Source: Leptonema illini DSM 21528 (GTDB taxonomy: Bacteria > Spirochaetota > Leptospiria > Leptospirales > Leptonemataceae). From it: a stretch of 64,000 nt of DNA. The notes beneath the pieces were generated by a model. It saw nothing but the letters and a program-made list of their open reading frames with translations, was not told the origin of the DNA and ran no database searches. The position numbers were made by a program, and so were the translations under genes. Below, piece after piece: positions 16,282 through 25,210 of this stretch (within the stretch, counting starts at the first letter, position 1; every line of letters starts with the position of its first letter). The DNA lies in NCBI RefSeq assembly GCF_000243335.1, contig NZ_JH597775.1, positions 1 to 64,000 of the forward strand, written 5' to 3'.

Positions 16282-17066
16282 ATCTCATACAGCGTCAGTA
16301 TAATCTCGAAAACGATCAGGATGACGATGTACCACTCGACGCGCAGAGCTCTCCAGGTCTGAAGCAGATCAAGCACGGTTTCGGCCGTGCGCGAGATAAG
16401 GGCAAGCTTGCGTTCGAGAGCGATCTGTCTTTCGCGCAGCTCATACTCGTCTTCCAGGCGCCCGTATAACCCTTCGAGGGCCGGCGAATCCCAGAGCACC
16501 TCGGGTTTCTCGCCGACCTCGACGCGGCCCACCATCTTCTGTTCGATAAGTAGAGACTCGCCGATGTGACTCAGCAGTTCCTTCGCTCGTTTATGATAGC
16601 GCCCGCGTCCTTTAATCTCGACGGCGAGAGGTTCGATGGAATCGAAGGCCTCGGCGACGCGCGGTTCATAATGCGTCAGGACGGCGTTTCTTGCCAGGAT
16701 CTCGGCGATGACCTGGATACGTTCCAGATCGACTTCTTTCAGGTAACAACGACTGCCCTTCATGCCTTCACGACCGTCGGCCTGAACGCGAATCTCAAGC
16801 TCTTCGGCGTCCGCGTGTTCAAAGCGCTGGGAGAGAAGGCCCTCAAGCTGTCGCAGAAACGACACCTCTTCCAGAGCAGAGAGGTTAAACAGCACGACGA
16901 CACCGTAACGGAAGACGACGGCGCAGCCCGATTCGCCGGCCGTAAAGGTCAGAGGCGTGATACCCAGAACCGACGCCGTTTCAAGCGAGCGTGTTTCGAT
17001 GCGCTCGGCTATATAGATGGCGCGGGCGCGAAAGGAACTCAGATCTTCCAGAGGAAATCCGGACAT
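16263..17066 (-). CDS. RMD1/DUF155 family membrane protein
   Basis: A 267-residue protein of the RMD1/YagE (DUF155) family. The soluble N-terminal part contains AVVFRYGVVVLFNLS, the family core strand pair; then comes a helical region with LAEILARNAVLTHYE and LLSHIGESLLIEQKMVGRVEVGEKPEVLWD, which matches the conserved DUF155 pattern (V-D-KPE-LWD). One transmembrane helix near the C-terminus (WYIVILIVFEIILTLYEMFV) anchors it. Yeast RMD1 and relatives act in mitochondrial or membrane organisation; the bacterial role is unknown. Its start overlaps the end of the upstream unknown gene by 28 bases, so both are likely cotranscribed. Confidence 0.85.
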   Translation of the reverse strand: MSGFPLEDLSSFRARAIYIAERIETRSLETASVLGITPLTFTAGESGCAVVFRYGVVVLFNLSALEEVSFLRQLEGLLSQRFEHADAEELEIRVQADGREGMKGSRCYLKEVDLERIQVIAEILARNAVLTHYEPRVAEAFDSIEPLAVEIKGRGRYHKRAKELLSHIGESLLIEQKMVGRVEVGEKPEVLWDSPALEGLYGRLEDEYELRERQIALERKLALISRTAETVLDLLQTWRALRVEWYIVILIVFEIILTLYEMFVKGH

Positions 17067-18187
17067 AAAGCCGTATTAGCGTCAGAGTCCTTGCTGGCAA
17101 GCGATGCAAGCAGAAGTTCGCGACTCTGCTGAGCGCCTTTTTCCAGATGATGAGGACGGGCACACATCATCGTCGTTTCCTGGATATCGCGAAGAGCGGC
17201 GGCGCTTATGCCGGCTCTTTCGGGACTTTCCAGGATAAGCAGTATCTTTGCAGCGAGGGCCTGCACGAGCTCTCCGCCCATCTGTAAAGCTCGCTCGGCC
17301 GTCAGTCTGGCCGCCTGTGCGTTTCCCAGAAACAGATGGGCAAGCATCCAGTAGCAGGCCAGAACCGGCATCCTCGACATCATCGGCAATTCCAGCTCCC
17401 AGTCCATCATCGACGGCGCAAGCCTCAGCTCCCGCGTGAAACCGGGAATGGGATTCAGCGACGTATGTCCGTAAAGCCAGTAGGAGCGCCGGCGCAGGAC
17501 GGCCGGGTCAAGATACCAGGGACGCTCCATCAACTCCTCTCGCGCAAGATACTCGAATGCCTTCAGACGGCCTTCAAGGTGGTCGGGATCAAGGGCAAAG
17601 TCGACCGGTCTGCCCTTGAATTCGCGAAACCACTCTGAAATCTCATAGAGATTCCAGCGGCGCATGAAGAAGTGCAGCAGGGATGGATAACGCTCTTCGA
17701 CATCGGTCGAAACCGGATTCACGACAAGAACTTCAAGGGCCTGATTCCTGTGCGGCAGCAGGCTGATGCGGCATCCTTCTTCGTCAAACGGAGCGGCGCC
17801 CGGAGAGTACAGACCGGTGCAGAGGAACTCGACGCCCGACTCCGTCTGAAGAAGGCGATCGAGAAATCTCGAAGCATCGCCATCTGTTTCATAGAAAGAG
17901 GAGGGCAGAGAGGCGCAGGATTTGATTCCGGAATCTGCCGGCGTAAAGTCCGTCCAGGGCCTTGAGACCGGAAGAACGCTCGCCGCCATGCGCAGCTCCT
18001 CCCACTCGGCGGCGCCGGCAGGAGGAGCCCATCCCATCAGAGAGGAGAAGCGATCAATAAGGGAGCCGGCGCCATCGGGCTTCAGATTGAGAAAACGCTG
18101 CCGGTCGTCGTCACGATAGAGGAACGAGGCGGCCAGCATACCGGCCAGTCGGCCATGCCACAGCTCATCGGGATCGGGCAGAAGCAT
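17039..18187 (-). CDS. Conserved-looking protein of unknown function
   Basis: A 382-residue cytosolic protein with no family I recognise. It has no signal peptide, no membrane segment and no obvious catalytic motif. The C-terminal third (CYWMLAHLFLGNAQAARLTAERALQMGGELVQALAAKILLI) resembles one or two TPR-like helical hairpins. It shares 28 bases with the RMD1-like gene, which supports a two-gene transcript. A GTG at 18205 is an alternative start; neither start has a clear ribosome site. Codon use is like its neighbours. The 185 bases before the next gene (18188-18372) show nothing assignable. Confidence 0.6.
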   Translation of the reverse strand: MLLPDPDELWHGRLAGMLAASFLYRDDDRQRFLNLKPDGAGSLIDRFSSLMGWAPPAGAAEWEELRMAASVLPVSRPWTDFTPADSGIKSCASLPSSFYETDGDASRFLDRLLQTESGVEFLCTGLYSPGAAPFDEEGCRISLLPHRNQALEVLVVNPVSTDVEERYPSLLHFFMRRWNLYEISEWFREFKGRPVDFALDPDHLEGRLKAFEYLAREELMERPWYLDPAVLRRRSYWLYGHTSLNPIPGFTRELRLAPSMMDWELELPMMSRMPVLACYWMLAHLFLGNAQAARLTAERALQMGGELVQALAAKILLILESPERAGISAAALRDIQETTMMCARPHHLEKGAQQSRELLLASLASKDSDANTALCPDFLWKI

Positions 18188-18372
18188 CGTGCAGCATGCT
18201 CTCACACTGAGTCAACAAGGCTGTAGCGAGGTTTTTCCGCCTTTTTCAGAAAAAAGTGAACCCGCTCGCTCTCGGACCGTAGCAGCCTACCGAGAATTTC
18301 GGCTGCTGGCATCAGAAGTACCCCTCAAAAGAAAACACGGATGTCCCTGTTGAGATAGCTTGAAACGAATGC

Positions 18373-19623
18373 TCACCGTAAGAATTGCAAGTCATGCCAG
18401 TGCCAGACTCTCTCGGGTTGTCTGTCCACGCTGACCGGCAGCGCATTCCACTGGCTTGTGCCGATAGAAACGGCCCCTCGATAGTGAACAAAGCAGGAGA
18501 AGACGACTGCAATCCCCAGCAGGATTCGTCTTCCAGAGGGACGGGTATCGACGACTTCGACGCCAATCGAAGGGATGAGGAGCAGGACGAGACCTGCACT
18601 CTGTTCCGCAAAGGCTCGGGGACCAAAGGAATAGCCGAACCACCAGTTCGGATTCATAGAAACGATAATCCAGTTCAGGAAAAGAGCCATGGCAAGCATC
18701 TGATAGAAGGCTCGATTCCCGGCGTCCGCCCGCCGTGTAAAAGAGAGGAAGGCTCCATGCAGGCTGAATATGGTAAACGGCATCAAAGCAACGAGTCCGC
18801 GGTTGGGACTGACCAGGTTGCCCGAAAGGGCCTCCCATGGTTTGAGCCCGAAACGCCCGAGGTTATGAGTGAACGTGTCACCCGAAAAATAACCTGATAC
18901 GGGCAGGAAGAAGGGCACCGATATCGTAAGTAGGAAGGCGAGCGCAAGCGAGATAAGAGCGGATCGATCTCGCTTGCGCCATAGATAGATCGCCAGTACA
19001 GGGAAGAACAGACCGGCGGTCGGGCGCGAGAGGACTGCCAGGAGCAACGCCGCAGGCGCCGCCGGACGAAAGCTCAGGAGCAGCAGGAAAGTAAGTAGAA
19101 TGAAAAACTGCGAAGCGTTGTGAGACCAGAGGCCCCCCGCGTGCAGGGAAAGCTGAGGTGTCGCAAGAGCAAAGATCCCGGTCAATAAAAGACTGAAAGC
19201 GATTCGACCGGTTAGCTGAAAGGCCAACAGATAGAACAACAGAGCGGACAGGGCTGCGATGGCCCGGGAGACCCGTGCCGCTGTGATGAAGTCATTCTCC
19301 AGCGACCGTTCGGAAAAGGGACGGATCAGGTCGAAGAGATAGACGAAAGGAACGGCAAGCAGAGAGGGCCCCGGAGGGAAGTAGTTGTGCCACTGTCCGT
19401 CTTGTCCGACGACCATCCAGTTCCCTTTCCGGCGCTCCGCCGCTATCTCTTCGGAATAATCCGGCGCCAGGTTGAAGGACCCTCTTTCCATAAGGCTTCG
19501 CGCTACCGGGATGTACCAGAAGTTATCGCCGTGGTTATATACGGGTGGAACGGCCGCCCTGGAGTAGGTGAAGAAGAGCAGAGCGGTAAGAAAAAACGCT
19601 GAGAGGATATGGAACGGTTTCAT
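18373..19623 (-). CDS. Polytopic membrane glycosyltransferase-like protein (GT-C fold)
   Basis: A 416-residue protein with about ten hydrophobic segments. The first extracytoplasmic loop holds YNHGDNFWYIPVARSLMERG, in which the conserved Asp/Glu pattern of GT-C transferases (ArnT/PMT/GT39 type) is recognisable, followed by a NYFPPGPSLLAVPFVYL segment that matches the family's P-P-G-x-S/P motif. These enzymes move sugars from polyprenyl carriers to lipids or proteins on the outer side of the inner membrane. The acceptor is unknown. Start is the ATG at 19623; a TTG upstream is possible. It lies alone between the unknown gene and the aldo/keto reductase. Confidence 0.65.
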   Translation of the reverse strand: MKPFHILSAFFLTALLFFTYSRAAVPPVYNHGDNFWYIPVARSLMERGSFNLAPDYSEEIAAERRKGNWMVVGQDGQWHNYFPPGPSLLAVPFVYLFDLIRPFSERSLENDFITAARVSRAIAALSALLFYLLAFQLTGRIAFSLLLTGIFALATPQLSLHAGGLWSHNASQFFILLTFLLLLSFRPAAPAALLLAVLSRPTAGLFFPVLAIYLWRKRDRSALISLALAFLLTISVPFFLPVSGYFSGDTFTHNLGRFGLKPWEALSGNLVSPNRGLVALMPFTIFSLHGAFLSFTRRADAGNRAFYQMLAMALFLNWIIVSMNPNWWFGYSFGPRAFAEQSAGLVLLLIPSIGVEVVDTRPSGRRILLGIAVVFSCFVHYRGAVSIGTSQWNALPVSVDRQPERVWHWHDLQFLR

Positions 19624-19662
19624 GAGCTTTTGCAAATATCAGGCTATCGACGAAGTCGCTCG

Positions 19663-20655
19663 CTACCCGTTAATCCCTTTCATGCCCGCTTCCGGGTAGC
19701 GATTACCTGCCACTTTCTGCGGATCAAAGAGCTCGTCCAGCTTGCGTTTCTCTTCCGGTTTCAGCACGATTTCAATAGACTGTAGATTCTCGTCGATTCT
19801 GCCGACTCTCCGTGTGCCGGGGATGGGAACGATACGGTCGGATTGAGCAAGCACCCAGGCAAGGGCAAGCTGAGCCGGTGTGACGCCTCTTGTCGTCGCC
19901 ATGCTCTGCATACCTTCCAGCAAGGCCTGGTTCCGGGCCATATTCTCGCCGTTGAATCGCGGAGAGACCCTGCGAAAATCGTCCGCTGCCAGCTCATCCG
20001 TCTTCGCGATCGTTCCGGTCAGGAATCCGCGGCCGAGCGGGCTGTAGGCGACAAGGGCAATATCAAGCTCTTCAAGAACTGGGAGGAGGGCTTCCACCTC
20101 TCTTGTCCACAGCGAGTACTCCGTCTGCAGAGCCGTGATGGGATGTACGGCATGAGCGCGACGGATGGTCTGCTCTGATGCTTCGGATAACCCCAGCCAT
20201 CGCACCTTACCCTCCTGAACAAGCTCTGCCATGGCGCCAACCGTCTCTTCGATGGGCACGGAGGTATCGACGCGATGCTGGTAGTAGAGATCGATATGAT
20301 CCCGTTGCAGACGTTTCAGACTGGCCTCGCAGGCGCTTTTTACGTATTCGGGGCGACCGTTAATGGTGCGTTCATAGCTTCCCGGCTTTCTCTGAATTCC
20401 GAATTTTGTGGCGAGACGAATTCCGCTGCGATCCCCCGAATACGAGGCAAGGGCTTTGCCGATCAATTCTTCATTGTGTCCCGAACCGTACATATCGGCG
20501 GTATCAAGGAAGTTGATGCCTTTATCCAGGGCGTGGTGAAGCGTTTGCGTCGATTCGGCATCGTTCGTTTCGCCATAGAATTCGCTCATGCCCATGCATC
20601 CGAGCCCGATAGCCGAGACGGAAGGGCCTTTTTTTGAGAGGTATCGTGTTTTCAT
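19663..20655 (-). CDS. Aldo/keto reductase
   Basis: A 330-residue NADPH-dependent oxidoreductase with a TIM-barrel fold (AKR13/YakC type). The catalytic tetrad is visible: Asp in FLDTADMYG with its Tyr, Lys in LATKFG, and His in LYYQHRVD. The cofactor end [17 protein letters not shown] matches the family's NADPH-binding motif. Cytosolic and of full length. The start ATG at 20655 gives the usual [11 protein letters not shown]-terminus; the frame extends eight codons upstream. The MarR-type gene lies 48 bases upstream on the same strand and probably controls both through the palindrome at 21225. Substrate unknown; likely an aldehyde or ketone detoxifying role. Confidence 0.92.
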   Translation of the reverse strand: MKTRYLSKKGPSVSAIGLGCMGMSEFYGETNDAESTQTLHHALDKGINFLDTADMYGSGHNEELIGKALASYSGDRSGIRLATKFGIQRKPGSYERTINGRPEYVKSACEASLKRLQRDHIDLYYQHRVDTSVPIEETVGAMAELVQEGKVRWLGLSEASEQTIRRAHAVHPITALQTEYSLWTREVEALLPVLEELDIALVAYSPLGRGFLTGTIAKTDELAADDFRRVSPRFNGENMARNQALLEGMQSMATTRGVTPAQLALAWVLAQSDRIVPIPGTRRVGRIDENLQSIEIVLKPEEKRKLDELFDPQKVAGNRYPEAGMKGING

Positions 20656-20703
20656 TGTTACTCCATTTATTGCGGTCATCCGAGAAAACGCATGACTCGT
20701 TTT

Positions 20704-21189
20704 TCAAGCGACGGCGATCTTCTTTAAGAGGCCCTGCAGTTGTGTGCGTTCGGCTTTGCTCATCTCAGAGAATATCGCGCTGATCCTTTTATAGTGTGCG
20801 GGAAGGGTTTTCTCCATAAGCAGATTGCCTTCTTGCGTGATCGAAACAAGCGCCTCCCTTCGTGAATGCGGCGAATCCCTTCGATGCACATATCCGTCGC
20901 GCTCCATTCTTGAGACCAGGCCCGTCATCGTAGGATTCGAGACCCCGATGCCTCTGGCCAACTGAGAAAGCGTCATGCCCGCCGGATGGCGCATGAGCAG
21001 GATCAGAATAAAGAAACGACTCTGCTGCAACTCTCGTTCAAGCAGAAAGCGATTGAGGTCCTCTTCGAGGCCGGCCGAGATCTGCAAAAGAGCAAGCCAG
21101 GCCTCAAGGGCGCTCTGATCCATCTCTTTGAATCTCTTTCGAAAGCTCTCAATGGTCTGCCGATCCGGGAAGTCCTTTAACTCGATCAT
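20704..21189 (-). CDS. MarR-family transcriptional regulator
   Basis: A 161-residue MarR repressor. The winged helix is clear: MTLSQLARGIGVSNPTMTGLVSRMERDGYVHRRDSPHSRREALVSIT, with recognition helix NPTMTGLVSRME and the wing containing the DxRxx(R) pattern. N- and C-terminal helices form the dimer interface. A 14-base palindrome lies 36 bases upstream of its start and is a likely own operator. It is followed by the aldo/keto reductase gene, so it probably senses a compound that the reductase removes. ATG at 21189 lies behind a weak GAGA-type ribosome site. Confidence 0.88.
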   Translation of the reverse strand: MIELKDFPDRQTIESFRKRFKEMDQSALEAWLALLQISAGLEEDLNRFLLERELQQSRFFILILLMRHPAGMTLSQLARGIGVSNPTMTGLVSRMERDGYVHRRDSPHSRREALVSITQEGNLLMEKTLPAHYKRISAIFSEMSKAERTQLQGLLKKIAVA

Positions 21190-21224
21190 ATCTCGCTGCC
21201 ATTCTCCAGTTGATGCTTGAAACG

Positions 21225-21238
21225 TTTAGCATGCTAAA
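21225..21238. promoter_or_regulatory. Perfect 14-base palindrome, likely MarR operator
   Basis: TTTAGCATGCTAAA is fully self-complementary and lies 36 bases before the MarR gene. Operators of this form, with TTAGC half-sites, are common for MarR regulators. Confidence 0.6.
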
Positions 21239-21277
21239 TATAGTCGCCAGAAAGCGCAGGGCGATTCTTTTTTCGGC

Positions 21278-21922
21278 TCAGTTGAAGAATAGTGTTTCGA
21301 GGAATGACTTGAATGCCTGCATCTCTTCGAGGCAGAGCGAATGATCGATTGGGTATTCGTGAAAGCTCAACGTAACGCCCGCGCTCTGTAGCATGAATGC
21401 ATGATCCTTTGATGTTTCAAAGGGAAGTACCGGATCAAAGAGGCCATGGGCCATAAAGACGGGGGTTCGGCGTCCGGCATCGCTGATCTCATCGGTGGAA
21501 CCGAAGAAATAGCCCGACAGCGCTCCGACGCCGGCGAACTCACTCTGTGCGCGAAGAGCGGTATAAAGCGAAACGACCGCTCCCTGACTGAAGCCCGAAA
21601 GCACGATGCGGTTTTTCGGTACGTGCGGCATGTCTTCGTTATCGGAGCGCAGTCGTTCGGCGATCTCTTCAAGCAGGCGTCTTGAGTTCTTGAGTCCAGG
21701 CTCCTGTCTGCCGTCGAGGTCGTACCACTTTGTGCCGACGACGTAGGGGTCCGGCGCATTCAAGAGCAGGGTGTGTATGCGATCGCCAAGCAGAAGGTCG
21801 GGGAAGTCGCGAAACGACTCCATCCGATCACCAAGGCCATGCATGACGATCAGAAGCGGAGCGTTGGATTCAGCGGATTCGAAAAAGAGGTTGCGCAGAG
21901 GGAGATCAAGCGATCGGACCAT
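21278..21922 (-). CDS. Phospholipase/carboxylesterase-type alpha/beta hydrolase
   Basis: A 214-residue serine hydrolase of the phospholipase/carboxylesterase (YpfH, LYPLA) family. The triad is complete: Ser112 in GFSQG, Asp163 in HGLFDPVLP, His194 in PIDHSL. The oxyanion strand IVMHGLGDR is also present. Predicted cytosolic, no signal peptide. Its start ATG overlaps the stop of a 44-residue basic protein gene (ATGA), so it is translationally coupled to that gene. Substrates of the family are short esters, lysophospholipids or acyl-proteins; which applies here is not known. Confidence 0.9.
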   Translation of the reverse strand: MVRSLDLPLRNLFFESAESNAPLLIVMHGLGDRMESFRDFPDLLLGDRIHTLLLNAPDPYVVGTKWYDLDGRQEPGLKNSRRLLEEIAERLRSDNEDMPHVPKNRIVLSGFSQGAVVSLYTALRAQSEFAGVGALSGYFFGSTDEISDAGRRTPVFMAHGLFDPVLPFETSKDHAFMLQSAGVTLSFHEYPIDHSLCLEEMQAFKSFLETLFFN

Positions 21923-22056
21923 CAGGTCGTTTCGGTGATCTCTTTAAATCCGGTGCTGCGGCGATGAGCAGCCTTCGCTTTGCTGCGCAGAGCCCGCTTT
22001 TCTCGCTTTTTCTGGAGGTTGATGCGGGTTTTTCTTGAAGTACGGAGCTTTTTCAC
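21922..22056 (-). CDS. Small basic protein (44 residues), unknown
   Basis: A 44-residue protein with about a third lysine and arginine: VKKLRTSRKTRINLQKKREK, then an alanine/lysine stretch and a threonine-rich end. The GTG start lies behind CGAGGG at suitable spacing, and the stop overlaps the ATG of the hydrolase (ATGA), which supports real translation. The composition suggests binding of RNA, ribosome or DNA, but it does not match bL34, bL36, bTHX or another small ribosomal protein that I know. It may be a Leptospiraceae-specific gene. The alternative is a leader peptide for the hydrolase. Confidence 0.5.
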   Translation of the reverse strand: MKKLRTSRKTRINLQKKREKRALRSKAKAAHRRSTGFKEITETT

Positions 22057-22125
22057 GGTCGTTTCCCTCGGGTCGGTACAGAAATTCCGCTGGCCGCTAC
22101 AGAGCAAGCCGAATTTCTGTCTTCG

Positions 22126-23265
22126 ATGCTTCATCGCGTCGAAATCAGTCGCTCCGCTCTGCTTCAGAGCGTTGAACAATACCGCTCCGTCATCGGCCGC
22201 TCGCAATTCTACGCCATCGTAAAATCCAACGCCTACGGGCACGGCCTGCGCCACTGCGTGCAGATCCTTTCCCCGGCCGTCGACGGGTTTGGAGTGAACC
22301 ATATCTCTGAGGCCGTCCAAGCCTACGATCTCACCGATCGCCCGTTTCTCGTTATGGGCCGTTTTGACGCCGATGAAGCCCGGCAGCTGCTTGATCTCGA
22401 TGCCTCACGTATTACCGTCGTGCTCTCCGATATCGATGAGATCCGACAGCTCTCTGAGCTGCGCCCCGATCTGCCTTTTCATCTGAAGATCGATACGGGC
22501 ATGGGTCGGCTGGGGCGCCGCGGATCATTGCTCGATCGTGTCTTCTCGTATCTTGAAGAACATCCAGATCTGCGCTGGACGGGCATCATGACGCACTTTG
22601 CAAACGTCGAAGACGTCACCGACCAGTCCTTTGCAGAAGAGCAGCTGCGTTTATTTGAAGAGGCCTGGCAGAGAGCGCAGGTCGCCGCGAAGGGCAGGCC
22701 TCTGATTCGCCATGCGGCGGCATCGGCGGCGGCGATGATTCTGCCGCAGTCCAGGCTTGATCTTGTCAGGGTGGGTATCTCCCTTTACGGGCTCTGGGCG
22801 TCACAGGCGACAAAGCTCTCGCATCTATCGTTAGGCGGACCTCATCTGCAGCTGCGTCCGGCGCTGCGCTGGATAACGAAGATCGTGCAGATCAACGACC
22901 TGCCTGCCGCTTCAAAGGTCGGCTACGGATGTACGTATCAGACACAGCAGGCTTCTCGTATCGCCGTTCTGCCCGTCGGTTACAACGAGGGCTATGATCG
23001 GCGTCTATCGAACCGGGCCTATGTCGTAATCGGCGGTCGGCGAGCGCCCGTCGTCGGTCGCGTCTGCATGAACATGATCATGGTCGACGTCACGCATATT
23101 CCCGATGTGCATGCGGGGATGGATGCCGTCTTGATCGGCCGCCAGGAATTGGACGGGCATTCCGATGAGATGACGGCCGATGCGATGGCCGAGCTCTCCG
23201 GTACGATCAACTACGAGACGACGACGCGTATCCATCCCGACCTGAAGCGCGTCGTCGTCGATTGA
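22126..23265 (+). CDS. alr: Alanine racemase
   Basis: A 379-residue PLP-dependent racemase making D-alanine for peptidoglycan. Lys33 in VKSNAYGHG forms the PLP aldimine, and the opposite base is the Tyr in VGYGCTYQT (about residue 266). HLKIDTGMGRLG, MTHFANVED and RVCMNMIMVDVT are other family motifs, so both domains (TIM barrel and C-terminal beta) are whole. The start agrees with the family N-terminus. It begins divergently from the small basic protein gene, about 70 bases apart. Essential in most bacteria unless a second racemase exists. Confidence 0.95.
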   Translation: MLHRVEISRSALLQSVEQYRSVIGRSQFYAIVKSNAYGHGLRHCVQILSPAVDGFGVNHISEAVQAYDLTDRPFLVMGRFDADEARQLLDLDASRITVVLSDIDEIRQLSELRPDLPFHLKIDTGMGRLGRRGSLLDRVFSYLEEHPDLRWTGIMTHFANVEDVTDQSFAEEQLRLFEEAWQRAQVAAKGRPLIRHAAASAAAMILPQSRLDLVRVGISLYGLWASQATKLSHLSLGGPHLQLRPALRWITKIVQINDLPAASKVGYGCTYQTQQASRIAVLPVGYNEGYDRRLSNRAYVVIGGRRAPVVGRVCMNMIMVDVTHIPDVHAGMDAVLIGRQELDGHSDEMTADAMAELSGTINYETTTRIHPDLKRVVVD

Positions 23266-23277
23266 CGGCCGCAGTTC

Positions 23278-24021
23278 TCAGATCTTTTCGCCGCGAAGCA
23301 GGCGATCCCGGGCCTCTTCGCATCGCTTCTGGTTCTCAAGCAGCTTCACTTCGACAAGGGCCCGGTACTCTTCAAACTGATCTTCATCGAGCTCTCGCGG
23401 AATATGGATGGGCTCGCCAAACGAATTAATCAGCGTTCCAAAGGGCATGGGCACGCGATGCGAATCCCAGGACCTGGCTACCTTCTGTCGCGTCGATTCA
23501 TAGTGAGCGGGAACGATGGGAATGCCGCAGGCAGAGGCGGCGGCGATGATGCCCTGCTGTACTTTGAAGGCCGGTCCGCGCGGGCCGTCGGGCGTGAAGG
23601 CAAGACGGCTGTTCTGCCGCGCCACACGAATCATGGCCTTGAGAGCGGACGTGCCTCCGCGCGACGTGCTGCCGCGAATCGAACGATTCCCGAACGACTT
23701 CACCACCCTGTCGATGAGATCGCCGTCCTTTGACTTCGAGATAAGAACGTAAACGTCCATACCTCTGTAGAGGATGGGGCTCATGTAGACGTTACAATGC
23801 CAGATGCCGAAGATGAACGGCTTATTCTCTTTGATGAGCGAGGTTACGACGTCTTTACCAAGATAGACCTTGCGCGAGGTCAGCAACGTGAAGCGCTGAA
23901 ACATCGTGATCAGAAAGATGCCGACCACTTCGAGGATGCGCTTTCGCAGAGGCTTTTGCTCCTCTATGTCGGCATCGCTCATTTCTACCGTCGTCTGACC
24001 GTCTTTCGCTGTTTCGTTCAT
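23278..24021 (-). CDS. DUF374 lysophospholipid acyltransferase-like protein
   Basis: A 247-residue protein of the DUF374/LPLAT family. One hydrophobic N-terminal segment (VVGIFLITMFQRFTLL) would hold it at the inner membrane. The central motif IFGIWHCNVYMSPIL has the HxxxxD-like position changed, and the second conserved block AFTPDGPRGPAFKVQQG is the diagnostic DUF374 motif. Related proteins act as acyltransferases for lipid A or as membrane-associated esterifying enzymes; the exact acceptor is unknown. It converges with alr (12 bases apart). Confidence 0.85.
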   Translation of the reverse strand: MNETAKDGQTTVEMSDADIEEQKPLRKRILEVVGIFLITMFQRFTLLTSRKVYLGKDVVTSLIKENKPFIFGIWHCNVYMSPILYRGMDVYVLISKSKDGDLIDRVVKSFGNRSIRGSTSRGGTSALKAMIRVARQNSRLAFTPDGPRGPAFKVQQGIIAAASACGIPIVPAHYESTRQKVARSWDSHRVPMPFGTLINSFGEPIHIPRELDEDQFEEYRALVEVKLLENQKRCEEARDRLLRGEKI

Positions 24022-24079
24022 CGGAATGCAGATTCAATAAAGGCCCGGCCGTGCCAAGCAAAAAGAGAAAACGGCCCGG

Positions 24080-25210
24080 TCATCGTCGGGTCGTTACGAT
24101 CTCATGCTTGCTCTCGACGATCTGTAACCTGCCCGATTCGAGGCGCAGCACTCCGCGCGGGCAGACGGCAGAGCAGATGCCGCATCCTACGCAGGACGCC
24201 CGGATGATATCCTCCCGGTTCTGTGCGTAGGCGCGCACGTCGATGCCCATCTCGCAGTAAGTGGAGCAGTTGCCGCAGCTGATGCAATGCCCGCCGTTTG
24301 TCGTTATGCGAAAGCGAGATAGCTTCACCTGAAGCATGCCCAGGATGGCCGCCATCGGACAGCCGAACCGGCACCAGATGCGCGTTCCGAGTAGCGGATA
24401 AAAGCCGACGCCGATCACCCCGCTGAAGATGGCTCCGATATAAAAACCATACCATTCGGCCAGAGACTGCGAGAATCGACCGAACACGCTCCCCGATGTC
24501 AATGAGTTGATCCAGAGCAGGGCCGTGACGATGACGATGAGGCCCAGAATCGGATAAATCGTCATACGCTCCAGCCTCCAGGCGGCGCTGCTTTTATTTG
24601 AAAGATGCCGGAACGAATCGCCTGCGGTATTGGCTAACCCTCCGCATCCGCAGACCCACGAGCAGTACCAGCGCTTCCCGAAATAATACGTGAGGACGGG
24701 CGTGGCCACAAAGCTTAAAAAAGCGGCGACGATGAGAAAATACACGCCGGTGCCGCCGTAATGGGTCCAGGTATACGGATACAGATATTCGGGCTTTAAA
24801 GGCCAGAAGTAGCTGAAATAGAATTCAGGCTGCTTGAAGAGCACAAGCAGGTTGGGCAGCAGATAGGCGAAGCCCAGTTGAAAAAGCATGACCGATAGCG
24901 TTCGCACGATCTGATACGGTACGGTTCGGTAACGATGCAACATGCGAGCACCGAATACAAGAACGGCAACCGTGTAAAGCGTGCCATAAAAGAACCACTG
25001 ATCGGCAGGGCGTCCGCGCAGCGTCTGTGACAGGGATTCAAGGTGCCCGTAGACGTTAGCCTGCATCCACAGCTGCACGGCTCCTCCGGCGATGCGATCG
25101 CCGAAATAGATGACGACATAGAGAAGGGTAAGAGCGGCGGCAAGCCCGTAGGCCGCTACACCGCGAGAGGTCAGGGAGCGAAACATCACGCCGTTGTTGT
25201 CGGGGATCAT
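24080..25210 (-). CDS. Membrane polyferredoxin (NapH/CcoG-like 4Fe-4S protein)
   Basis: A 376-residue protein with about five membrane helices, then a cytoplasmic iron-sulfur domain. WCSWVCGCGG and CRFGCP are the NapH-type Cys motifs at the membrane, and CISCGNCSTYC and CVGCGICSAVCPRG are two 4Fe-4S ferredoxin motifs near the C-terminus. The family moves electrons between cytoplasm and a quinone or periplasmic enzyme (NapH, NosR, RdxA relatives). Its ATG overlaps the stop of the flavoprotein gene (ATGA, with GGGAGG upstream), so both are made together. It probably works as the redox partner of that flavoprotein. Confidence 0.88.
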   Translation of the reverse strand: MIPDNNGVMFRSLTSRGVAAYGLAAALTLLYVVIYFGDRIAGGAVQLWMQANVYGHLESLSQTLRGRPADQWFFYGTLYTVAVLVFGARMLHRYRTVPYQIVRTLSVMLFQLGFAYLLPNLLVLFKQPEFYFSYFWPLKPEYLYPYTWTHYGGTGVYFLIVAAFLSFVATPVLTYYFGKRWYCSWVCGCGGLANTAGDSFRHLSNKSSAAWRLERMTIYPILGLIVIVTALLWINSLTSGSVFGRFSQSLAEWYGFYIGAIFSGVIGVGFYPLLGTRIWCRFGCPMAAILGMLQVKLSRFRITTNGGHCISCGNCSTYCEMGIDVRAYAQNREDIIRASCVGCGICSAVCPRGVLRLESGRLQIVESKHEIVTTRR

